Source: an uncultured Erysipelotrichaceae bacterium (GTDB lineage: Bacteria; Bacillota_I; Bacilli_A; Erysipelotrichales; Erysipelotrichaceae). Taken from it: DNA of 50,192 nucleotides. The notes under the pieces were generated by a model. That model was not told the DNA's origin and ran no database searches. It was given only the letters and a program-made list of their open reading frames with translations. The translations under genes and the position numbers were made by a program. The stretch is from the NCBI GenBank assembly GCA_902766435.1, contig CACXDM010000031.1, positions 1 to 50,192 on the forward strand, given 5' to 3'. Below are positions 9,382-16,223 of this stretch, one piece after another; the stretch's first letter is position 1, and the number at the start of each line of letters is the position of its first letter.

Positions 9382-11049
9382 TCAGAACAGTCCGAATGTG
9401 TTTCCGTTTTCGTCGATTCCCATATTGGCAGCAGCCGGCACTTTCGGCAGACCGGGCATGGTCAGAATATTACCTGTATAGACAACGACAAATCCCGCAC
9501 CTGCGGAAATACTGATGTCCTTTACATGAATATTAAAGTTTTCGGGTCTTCCCTTCAGTTTGTCGTCATCACTCAGGGAAAGCGGTGTTTTTGCCATACA
9601 TACAGGGAGTTTGTCCCATCCGTATTTTTCAAACTGTTCGATCTTTTCAGCAGCTGTTTCTGAATATTCGACATCATCAGCGCCGTAGATTATCGTTGAG
9701 ATCTTTTTGATCTTATCCTTGATTGATTCATTGACATCATAGATCTGTGCGAATGAATTCGGCTGTTCAACGATTTCGGCAACCTTCTCAGCCAGTTCCG
9801 TCATTCCGTTTCCGCCGTTTGCCCATCCGTCTGCCATAGCAACGGGATGTCCGTTTTCGCTGCACCAGTTCAGCAGAGCTTCCACTTCAGCAGGACTGTC
9901 CTTGGCAAATTTATTGATCGCTACGATATAAGGAACATTGAACGCCTTAACGGATTCAATATGTTTCTGCAGATTGGCTGTTCCCTTCAGCAGAGCTTCG
10001 ACATTCTCTGTCTCAAGATCTTCCTGTTCTACGCCGCCGTGCATCTTCAGTGCTCTGACAGTTGCGACAATTACGACTGCGCTGGGTTTCAGGTTTGCGG
10101 AACGGCACTTGATATCCATGAACTTCTCCGCACCGAGATCAGCACCGAATCCGGCTTCCGTTACAACATAGTCAGCCAGTTTCAGAGCGGTTTTTGTAGC
10201 GATGACAGAGTTGCATCCGTGTGCGATATTGGCGAACGGTCCGCCGTGAATAAGAACCGGAGTATGTTCCAGAGTCTGTACGAGATTCGGCTTCAGCGCA
10301 TCCTTCATAACAACAGCCGCTGCTCCCGCTGCCTGGATATCCTTAACCGTTACGGGATTTCCGTCATATGTATACGCAACGATGCATCTGCCGATTCTTT
10401 CTTCAAAGTCCTTCAGATCATTGGAGAGACAGAGAATTGCCATCACTTCCGTCGCAACGGTAATGACAAAACTGTCTTCTCTTTCAACACCGTTAGCCTT
10501 TTTCTTCTGACCGATTGTAATGGAACGGAGTGTTCTGTCATTCATATCCAGACATCTCTTCCAGACAACCTTTGTCGGATCGATATTCAGCGGATTTCCC
10601 TGATAGATGGAGTTGTCCAGCATAGCCGCAATCAGATTGTTTGCGGATGTGATTGCATGCATATCACCGGTAAAATGAAGATTAATGGATTCCATCGGAA
10701 CAACCTGAGCGTATCCGCCGCCTGTTGCGCCCCCTTTGAGACCGAATACAGGGCCGAGTGAAGGTTCACGCAGACAAGCCATTGTCTTCTTTCCGATCTT
10801 TTTCAGACCGTCTGTCAGACCGATCGTTGTCGTGGATTTTCCTTCACCTGCTTTTGTCGGTGTAATTGCCGTAACAAGAATCAGTTTTCCGTCTTTGTTA
10901 TCCTTGATTGTTTCATAGATGCTGCTGTTGACCTTTGCTTTGTCATTTCCGTAAGGTTCAAGGAATTTTTCATCAATTCCGGCAGCTTCGGCAATTTTAT
11001 AAATGTTTTCAAGTTTTGCAGCCTGGGCAATTTTCAGATCGTTATTCAT
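9382..11049 (-). CDS. fhs: Formate-tetrahydrofolate ligase
   Basis: ATP-dependent enzyme making 10-formyl-tetrahydrofolate from formate, 555 residues, the standard length. The P-loop-like [15 protein letters not shown], the conserved [24 protein letters not shown], and the C-terminal [20 protein letters not shown] are all present. A CGGAGGA Shine-Dalgarno precedes the ATG. It follows recR by 15 bases, so one-carbon metabolism is joined here to a recombination-repair operon and to mnmG, which itself uses a folate cofactor. Confidence 0.98.
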   Translation of the reverse strand: MNNDLKIAQAAKLENIYKIAEAAGIDEKFLEPYGNDKAKVNSSIYETIKDNKDGKLILVTAITPTKAGEGKSTTTIGLTDGLKKIGKKTMACLREPSLGPVFGLKGGATGGGYAQVVPMESINLHFTGDMHAITSANNLIAAMLDNSIYQGNPLNIDPTKVVWKRCLDMNDRTLRSITIGQKKKANGVEREDSFVITVATEVMAILCLSNDLKDFEERIGRCIVAYTYDGNPVTVKDIQAAGAAAVVMKDALKPNLVQTLEHTPVLIHGGPFANIAHGCNSVIATKTALKLADYVVTEAGFGADLGAEKFMDIKCRSANLKPSAVVIVATVRALKMHGGVEQEDLETENVEALLKGTANLQKHIESVKAFNVPYIVAINKFAKDSPAEVEALLNWCSENGHPVAMADGWANGGNGMTELAEKVAEIVEQPNSFAQIYDVNESIKDKIKKISTIIYGADDVEYSETAAEKIEQFEKYGWDKLPVCMAKTPLSLSDDDKLKGRPENFNIHVKDISISAGAGFVVVYTGNILTMPGLPKVPAAANMGIDENGNTFGLF

Positions 11050-11064
11050 AGTGTCCTCCGTTAT

Positions 11065-11661
11065 TTATTTCAGTCTTCTTCTGTCTGACAATGCATGTGC
11101 CAGAGTCATTTCATCAGCGTAATCAAGCAGTCCGCCCGAAGGCATTCCGCGGGCAATTCTTGTAATCAGAAGATCCGGATACTGTTCCTGAAGAAGCTTA
11201 TCCAGATACATCGCCGTTGTTTCACCATCCATCGTCGTATTTGTGGCAAGTATGATTTCATCCGCGTCTTTTGCGCGCTCAATCAGAGTATCAATATTCA
11301 GATTTTCGGGCATGATACCCTTTGCGGCTGAGATCAGTCCGTTCAGAACATGATATACACCTCTGAACTGAGCTGTTCTTTCAATCGCCAGAACATCCTT
11401 GGCAGACTGTACGACAAAGATTTCCTTTTTATTTCTGTCCGGATCAGAGCAGATCGTACAGATCTCCGTATCCGTCAGATTTCCGCATACCGGACAGTAT
11501 TTCAGTTTTTCCTTAACATTCTTCAGCGCTTCCGCAAACTCCAGTACATCTGTCTCATTCATGTCACAAACGGAAAGCGCATAGCGTTCTGCTGTTTTTT
11601 CTCCTACTCCCGGCAGTTTCCGGAAGTTTTCAATCAACTGAACAAGTGTTCCGGGATACAT
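11065..11661 (-). CDS. recR: Recombination protein RecR
   Basis: RecFOR-pathway protein, 198 residues, which with RecO loads RecA at gaps. Visible are an N-terminal helix-hairpin-helix (FRKLPGVGEKTAERYALSV), a C4 zinc finger (CPVCGNLTDTEICTIC), and a Toprim domain ending LARGMPSGG-like as IARGMPSGGLLDYADE. It starts one base after the ybaB stop with a weak Shine-Dalgarno, suggesting coupled translation. dnaX-ybaB-recR is a classic cluster. Confidence 0.98.
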   Translation of the reverse strand: MYPGTLVQLIENFRKLPGVGEKTAERYALSVCDMNETDVLEFAEALKNVKEKLKYCPVCGNLTDTEICTICSDPDRNKKEIFVVQSAKDVLAIERTAQFRGVYHVLNGLISAAKGIMPENLNIDTLIERAKDADEIILATNTTMDGETTAMYLDKLLQEQYPDLLITRIARGMPSGGLLDYADEMTLAHALSDRRRLK

Positions 11662-11662
11662 A

Positions 11663-11971
11663 TCACATACCCGGCAGATTCAGTCCCTGCGTAATACCGC
11701 CGAGTCTGCTTTCACGGTCTTCTGCAACTCGCGAAACCGCTTCATTGAATGCAATCAGGATCATATCCTGCAGCATTTCCCTGTCATCCGGATTCATCAG
11801 CTGTTCGGAAATGATTACTTCCTGCGCTTCGTTTTTTCCGTTAACCTTAACGATTACGCCATCCTTTCCGCCGGATTCGCCTTTATATACCGTCATTGAC
11901 AGTTCTTCTTCAATCGTGCCTAAATCCTGCTGCATTTTTTTTGCCTGTTCGAGTAATTTCTGAATATCCAT
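11663..11971 (-). CDS. ybaB: YbaB/EbfC nucleoid-associated protein
   Basis: Small DNA-binding dimer of 102 residues (MDIQKLLEQAKKMQQDL start, GKDGVIVKVNGKNEAQEV core). Homologues bind DNA as a tweezer-like dimer and are encoded between dnaX and recR. Its AGGAGG Shine-Dalgarno is built from the last two glycine codons of dnaX, two bases before this start, so expression is tightly linked to dnaX. Confidence 0.95.
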   Translation of the reverse strand: MDIQKLLEQAKKMQQDLGTIEEELSMTVYKGESGGKDGVIVKVNGKNEAQEVIISEQLMNPDDREMLQDMILIAFNEAVSRVAEDRESRLGGITQGLNLPGM

Positions 11972-11973
11972 GA

Positions 11974-13656
11974 TCAGCCTCCTACTATTTCCACCATATC
12001 CGGACCGAAAAGTTCGATTACCTTTTCCTCCGGTGTCTTTTCCTTTACGATTTCTTTCTGATATCTGACTACATTGAATTTCTCCGGAAGATTTCCCTCT
12101 TTCCTCAGCTGCATGAATCTCCCTGCAGCCTGCCGGAAGTCATCCGGTGTCAAAGCATAGATCATCTTATCAAGATTGATGTTTTCTTTTACAAAGTAGT
12201 ACAATTCTTCATTCATTACCGGATCATTGACTCTGTTGCATACCGACTGATTGGATGAAGTCAGAAGAATACAGTCTTCCCCGCAGGCAGCGATATTCAA
12301 TCCTTCCAGAAGAGTCGTATATTTCTTGTATTCCAGACCTTTTATATCAGAGATCTGACGCATTTTTTCTTCTGCCTGCGCTTTTTCAGCCTTATTGCAC
12401 TGTACGAGAAGGGAAACAATGAAGTCATCAGAGAGTTTATCCTGCGGTTTAATTTCCGGTTTTACCTCTTCTGCCGCAGGTGTTTCGGATTTTTCCGGTA
12501 CAGATACAGGTTCTGACTGCTTTGTTTCCTTCGCTGCGGTATGATTCACCACGGTAACCGGCTGCTCTTCCACAGCCTGATCCGTATCTACTGCCAGACT
12601 CAGCATCGTCACCTCAAAACAGGAAGACGCAGACACGGAAAGACTGTATCTTTCCTTGCTTTCCAGCAGTTTTTCTGATATATGCATGCATGTTTTTGGA
12701 TCACATGCTGCAGATAAAGATTCTGCCTGTTCAGCGTTAAGTACTTTCAGCAGATTTTCGTCCTTTGTATACGCATAAATCACTGTATCTTTCAGGATGT
12801 CGATCATTCCGTCAGTATATTTCTGAAGATCAATTCCCTGCTGCTCATATGCCTGTACTTTACCGATAATTTCCGAAAGATTCCTTTCAAGAACCATTCT
12901 GATCATACTGATCTTTTCTTCCGGTCCGGTAAGTCCGTAGATTCTGTCAATAGCTGCCTCGGTAATATCATCACTGGTATAGGAAGCGCACTGATCCATA
13001 ATACTCAGCGCATCTCTCATCCCGCCGTCAGACAGTACAGCGATCATTTCCGCTGCTTTCGGTTCCATCTTTATATTTTCTTTTTCCGCAATATTCAGCA
13101 GATGATCCCTGATCTGGTCTTTTCTTACCTTTGAGAAGTCATATCTCTGACATCTTGAGATAATTGTCGGCAGTAATTTCTGCGGATCTGTTGTAGCCAG
13201 AATAAAAATCACGTTTTCCGGCGGTTCTTCAAGTGTTTTCAGCAATGCACTTGAAGCGGCACTCGACAGCTGATGAACTTCATCGATGATATATACCTTA
13301 TGAAGTCCCTGCATCGGCGCAAGTCTTGATCTTTCGATCAGATCCCGGATATCTTCCACGTGAGTTTCATTGGCAGCGTTAATTTCGATAATATCAGGAT
13401 GAGTTCCGTTGGCTGCCGCAATACAGTTTTCACAATGTCCGCACGGTGCTTCTGACGGATTCTCACAGTTTACGGATTTTGCCAGAAGTCTTGCCATTGT
13501 TGTCTTTCCGGTACCTCTCGGACCACAAAAAAGATATGCATGTCCGATTTTTCCTTCACAAACTGCATTTTTTATAGATCTGACAATATATTCCTGACCG
13601 ATTACTTCGTCAAAAGTGGCGGATCTGTATTTCTGATATAGAGCCGTTTTTGCCAT
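11974..13656 (-). CDS. dnaX: DNA polymerase III tau/gamma subunit
   Basis: Clamp-loader ATPase and replisome organiser. I place the start at 13656 (MAKTALYQKYRS), four bases after AGGAGG; the longer frame begins upstream of any ribosome site and runs into the promoter. It has 560 residues. The P-loop is GPRGTGKTT, followed by a four-cysteine zinc site (CENPSEAPCGHCENC), DEVH in Walker B and the LLKTLEEPP sensor region. A linker rich in Glu, Pro and Lys near 385-425 leads to the C-terminal polymerase-binding part. No clear slippery site for a gamma form was seen. Confidence 0.97.
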   Translation of the reverse strand: MAKTALYQKYRSATFDEVIGQEYIVRSIKNAVCEGKIGHAYLFCGPRGTGKTTMARLLAKSVNCENPSEAPCGHCENCIAAANGTHPDIIEINAANETHVEDIRDLIERSRLAPMQGLHKVYIIDEVHQLSSAASSALLKTLEEPPENVIFILATTDPQKLLPTIISRCQRYDFSKVRKDQIRDHLLNIAEKENIKMEPKAAEMIAVLSDGGMRDALSIMDQCASYTSDDITEAAIDRIYGLTGPEEKISMIRMVLERNLSEIIGKVQAYEQQGIDLQKYTDGMIDILKDTVIYAYTKDENLLKVLNAEQAESLSAACDPKTCMHISEKLLESKERYSLSVSASSCFEVTMLSLAVDTDQAVEEQPVTVVNHTAAKETKQSEPVSVPEKSETPAAEEVKPEIKPQDKLSDDFIVSLLVQCNKAEKAQAEEKMRQISDIKGLEYKKYTTLLEGLNIAACGEDCILLTSSNQSVCNRVNDPVMNEELYYFVKENINLDKMIYALTPDDFRQAAGRFMQLRKEGNLPEKFNVVRYQKEIVKEKTPEEKVIELFGPDMVEIVGG

Positions 13657-13675
13657 TCTGCCTCCTGATTGCATC

Positions 13676-13684
13676 ATTATAGCA
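13676..13684 (-). promoter_or_regulatory. Extended -10 promoter of dnaX operon
   Basis: TGCTATAAT on the minus strand (TATAAT at 13676-13681 with TGC before it) lies 20 bases before the dnaX ATG. No good -35 exists, because that DNA belongs to the tadA terminator; the extended -10 compensates. The leader would be only about a dozen bases. Confidence 0.6.
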
Positions 13685-13710
13685 AAAAACCTGCATTAAT
13701 AGCAGGCTTT
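13684..13710 (-). terminator. Terminator after tadA
   Basis: Minus-strand stem AAAGCCTGC / GCAGGTTTT (one G-T pair) with a seven-base loop, ending in a run of six T. It begins within the tadA stop codon and abuts the dnaX promoter. Confidence 0.8.
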
Positions 13711-14209
13711 ATCCTTCCTTATTATATTTATAGAACTGCGATTTATCCTTTTTCGGCTTTTTTCTCTTTTCACGGAAGAAATTTGTCAGTATTTCCGAAC
13801 ATTCCTTCTGAAGAATACCGGAATATACATTCGGATGATGGTTCAGTCTCTTAATTGTCTTGATCTGAATCAGAGAATCAGTACATCCTCCCTTCGGATC
13901 AGCTGTACCATAATACAGATTTCTGAGTCTTGAGAGAATAATGATTCCGGTACACATCATACACGGTTCCAGCGTAACATACATATCACACTCTTCCAGA
14001 CACCAATTTTTCAGTTTTCTGCTGGCTTTCTGGATCGTAACCATTTCCGCATGCGCGTTTGCCTGTTGTTTTTGTTCTTTCAGGTTATGTCCCCTCGCAA
14101 TGATCTCTCCATCACGTACAATTACACATCCTACAGGCACTTCATCCTCTTTTGCGGCTTTTTCTGCTTCTTTCAAAGCTATTCTCATGTAATCTTCATG
14201 TGTTTTCAT
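13709..14209 (-). CDS. tadA: tRNA-specific adenosine deaminase TadA
   Basis: Zinc deaminase of 166 residues converting A34 to inosine in tRNA-Arg. Catalytic HAEM (in NAHAEMVTI) and PCMMC motifs are present. The start MKTHEDYMRIALKEA aligns with family N-termini, yet there is no Shine-Dalgarno: the ATG lies 11 bases after the 3' end of the SRP RNA and its T-run. Translation may rely on read-through of ffs or on a leaderless or A-rich start. The lysine-rich C-terminal tail after residue 145 is longer than usual. Confidence 0.95.
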   Translation of the reverse strand: MKTHEDYMRIALKEAEKAAKEDEVPVGCVIVRDGEIIARGHNLKEQKQQANAHAEMVTIQKASRKLKNWCLEECDMYVTLEPCMMCTGIIILSRLRNLYYGTADPKGGCTDSLIQIKTIKRLNHHPNVYSGILQKECSEILTNFFREKRKKPKKDKSQFYKYNKEG

Positions 14210-14212
14210 ATA

Positions 14213-14297
14213 TAAAAAAGTGACACACGCAAACAGAGGCTTGTATGGCTGCTACCTTCCGGTCCTGACCAGGTTCTATGCATGCTTGCTGTGTCAC
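14213..14297 (-). ncRNA. ffs: Signal recognition particle RNA, small (4.5S) type
   Basis: The minus strand from 14297 to 14220 forms one long hairpin closed by GTGACACA and TGTGTCAC. Its tip carries the hallmark SRP domain IV sequence with GGTCAGGACCGGAAGG then TAGCAGCC, where Ffh binds. It is about 78 nt with no Alu domain, unlike the ~270-nt RNA of Bacillus. A T-run (14213-14219) ends transcription just before tadA. A strong promoter precedes it. Confidence 0.97.
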
Positions 14298-14301
14298 ATA
14301 T

Positions 14302-14329
14302 ATTATACAGATTTCTTTTTAATTGACAA
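14302..14329 (-). promoter_or_regulatory. Promoter of ffs
   Basis: Minus-strand TTGTCA (14324-14329), 16-base spacer, TATAAT (14302-14307), with the RNA starting about five bases later. A near-consensus sigma-A promoter, as expected for an abundant RNA. Confidence 0.85.
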
Positions 14330-14352
14330 TATCTATATGTTTTACATCAAAT

Positions 14353-14368
14353 TGTTTCACGTGAAACA
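14353..14368. promoter_or_regulatory. parS site 1 (ParB-binding)
   Basis: TGTTTCACGTGAAACA, a perfect match to the bacterial parS consensus TGTTNCACGTGAAACA, centred in a 20-bp perfect palindrome (14351-14370). It begins one base beyond the serS stop codon, between serS and ffs. The ParB encoded at 3291-4184 is the expected ligand. Confidence 0.93.
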
Positions 14369-14369
14369 A

Positions 14370-15671
14370 TCAGAAGTTCTTTTTGCTTGTCGGAGGAACG
14401 ATTTTTTCCTGGCCGCCCATATAAGGACGAAGAGGTTCGGGAATCAATACACTTCCATCTTCCTGAAGGTTATTTTCCAGGAAACTGATCAACATTCTCG
14501 GCGGAGCGACTACAGTATTGTTCAAAGTATGTGCAAAATACTTACCATCAGCGTTTTTCACTCTGATTCCGAGTCTTCTTGCCTGTGCATCACCCAAATT
14601 TGAGCAGCTTCCTACTTCAAAATACTTCTTCTGCCGGGGAGACCATGCCTCTACGTCACAGCTCTTTACTTTCAGATCTGCCAGGTCACCGCTGCAGCAT
14701 TCAAGTGTTCTTACGGGAATATCAAGTGAACGGAAGAATTCCACACTGTTCTTCCATAACTGATCATACCAGTACGGGGAATCCTCAGGTTTACAGATAA
14801 CTACCATTTCCTGCTTTTCAAACTGATGTACACGATAAAGTCCGCGTTCTTCGATGCCATGTGCGCCTACTTCTTTACGGAAACATGGACTGTAACTGGT
14901 CATTGTATAAGGAAGATCCTCTTCTTTCAGCATCTGATCAATAAATCTTCCTACCATGGAATGTTCTGATGTTCCGATCAGGTAAAGATCTTCACCTTCG
15001 ATCTTATACATCATATTTTCCATTTCCTTAAAGCTCATAACGCCTTCAACAACACTTCCGTGAATCATAAACGGCGGGATAAAGTAAGTAAAACCGCGGT
15101 TAATCATGAAATCTCTGGCATACGAGAGAATCGAAGAATGAAGTCTGGCGATATCTCCTTTAAGATAATAGAATCCGTTTCCAGAAGTTCTTCCGGAAGA
15201 ATCCATATCGATACCATCAAGTTTTTCAATAATATCCATGTGATACGGGATATCAAAATCAGGTACAACCGGCTCTCCGTAACGTTCGATCTCTACATTT
15301 TCCGAATCATCTTTTCCGATCGGTACTGAAGGATCAATAATATTCGGGATAACCATCATTCTCTTACGGATTTCTTCATTCATGACTGCTTCTTTTTCTT
15401 CCAGTTCAGCCAGTTCCTGATCGAATTCCTTTACTTTCTGCTTAACTGCTTCTGCTTCATCTTTCTTTCCTTCACGCATCAGAACACCGATCTGCTTGGA
15501 AATCTTATTCTTTTCTCCTCTGATTGCGTCACCTCTTGTCTTGGCAGCTCTGTACTCACCATCCAGCTCCAGTACTTCATCCACAAGAACAAGCTTTTCA
15601 TCCTGGAATTTTTTCTTAATGTTTTCTTTTACGATTTCAGGATTCTTTCTGATTAAATTAATGTCGATCAT
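14370..15671 (-). CDS. serS: Seryl-tRNA synthetase
   Basis: Class II synthetase charging tRNA-Ser, 433 residues from the start at 15671, five bases after GGAGG; the longer frame starts inside the T-box terminator. An N-terminal coiled-coil arm (about 30-105) is followed by the catalytic domain with motif 2 FRKEVGAHGIEERGLYRVHQFEKQE and a variant motif 3, LNNTVVAPPRMLISFLEN, in place of the usual glycine-rich form. From memory, this variant resembles a SerRS clade common in Clostridia. Expression is controlled by the T-box leader, and two parS sites flank the gene. Confidence 0.96.
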   Translation of the reverse strand: MIDINLIRKNPEIVKENIKKKFQDEKLVLVDEVLELDGEYRAAKTRGDAIRGEKNKISKQIGVLMREGKKDEAEAVKQKVKEFDQELAELEEKEAVMNEEIRKRMMVIPNIIDPSVPIGKDDSENVEIERYGEPVVPDFDIPYHMDIIEKLDGIDMDSSGRTSGNGFYYLKGDIARLHSSILSYARDFMINRGFTYFIPPFMIHGSVVEGVMSFKEMENMMYKIEGEDLYLIGTSEHSMVGRFIDQMLKEEDLPYTMTSYSPCFRKEVGAHGIEERGLYRVHQFEKQEMVVICKPEDSPYWYDQLWKNSVEFFRSLDIPVRTLECCSGDLADLKVKSCDVEAWSPRQKKYFEVGSCSNLGDAQARRLGIRVKNADGKYFAHTLNNTVVAPPRMLISFLENNLQEDGSVLIPEPLRPYMGGQEKIVPPTSKKNF

Positions 15672-15690
15672 ATTCTCCTCCAAAATATAA

Positions 15691-15908
15691 AACACCGTCT
15701 CCTGACAAGGGACGATGTTGACCGCGGTACCACCCTATTAACATAAATTGTTTCACGTGAAACAATTTATGTCTCTTGATTGATTATAACGGAATCACCG
15801 GAAAGGATTGGTTTCACTCCGAGGCGGATTCTTCTTATACTGTATCAGTTCGCATCAACCACTGACTTTCTTAAAGCAGCTGCAGAGTACTATTCCCCTT
15901 CTTCGTTT
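15691..15908 (-). promoter_or_regulatory. Serine T-box riboswitch leader of serS
   Basis: The leader contains the conserved T-box AGGGTGGTACCGCG (minus strand, about 15722-15735) that pairs with the acceptor end of uncharged tRNA. It is followed by a terminator: stem ACATCGTCC / GGAGACGGTGT (with one mismatch region) and a T-rich tail, ending about 15690. An AGTA motif near 15886 and a candidate UCC serine specifier at 15826-15828 (context GAATCCGCC) mark stem I. Before the T-box lies a 32-bp perfect palindrome (15741-15772) that contains parS site 2 and would fold as an unusually long stem. Confidence 0.9.
15749..15764. promoter_or_regulatory. parS site 2, inside the serS T-box leader
   Basis: TGTTTCACGTGAAACA, a perfect parS, at the centre of a 32-bp perfect palindrome (15741-15772). 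It lies in transcribed leader DNA, about 1.4 kb from parS site 1, between the stem I region and the T-box sequence. Confidence 0.93.
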
Positions 15909-15916
15909 TCCATGAC

Positions 15917-15946
15917 ATTATCTTCCCCGAGGGCATCGTTTGTCAA
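15917..15946 (-). promoter_or_regulatory. Promoter of the serS T-box leader
   Basis: Minus-strand TTGACA (15941-15946), 18-base spacer, GATAAT (15917-15922). A near-consensus sigma-A promoter, back to back with the small plus-strand gene at 16007. Confidence 0.8.
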
Positions 15947-16006
15947 GTCAGCAATCATTTGATATGATTAGATGTAACAAGATACATTATATATAGGGAG
16001 AAATGT

Positions 16007-16198
16007 ATGCCTAAGAAAACTGCATATAAAGAAAAGTTAGACTACAATAACGCATACAATCGTTCACACTATCGTTCTTTCTCCTTCCGATTTAATAAGC
16101 AGTCTGAATCAGAGATTATAGAATGGCTTGAATCAAAGGAATCCACAAAACAGTATATTTTGAATCTGATTAAAGAAGATCTCAAAAAAAACAAATGA
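16007..16198 (+). CDS. Small ribbon-helix-helix-like protein
   Basis: A 63-residue plus-strand gene between serS and gyrA, against the local direction. After a basic Tyr/Asn-rich start, the segment YRSFSFRFNKQSESEIIEWLESKESTKQYILNLIKEDL has the strand-helix-helix pattern of short ribbon-helix-helix regulators often found on mobile elements and in Bacillota chromosomes. A GGGAG Shine-Dalgarno lies at 15996-16000, and a weak promoter (TTGATA, TACATT) may overlap the serS promoter region. No partner gene is adjacent. DNA binding is inference. Confidence 0.75.
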   Translation: MPKKTAYKEKLDYNNAYNRSHYRSFSFRFNKQSESEIIEWLESKESTKQYILNLIKEDLKKNK

Positions 16199-16215
16199 GC
16201 CCGTCTGTGAGCTCA
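16184..16215. terminator. Bidirectional terminator between the small gene and gyrA
   Basis: Hairpin TGAGC / GCTCA (16196-16215, 10-base loop). On the minus strand it is followed by TTTGTTTTTTTT, a strong gyrA terminator; on the plus strand by a weaker T-rich tail. The stop codon of the small gene is part of the stem. Confidence 0.8.
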
Positions 16216-16223
16216 TATGTTTT

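Noticed and set aside
9847..10761. Plus-strand frame of 304 codons opposite fhs
   Set aside because: Shadow of a highly conserved enzyme gene; low-complexity, cysteine-rich translation typical of antisense frames.
13357..13372. CCACGTGAG in dnaX as a third parS site
   Set aside because: Only the central bases match; the right half-site differs from GTGAAACA at several positions, and it is coding sequence.
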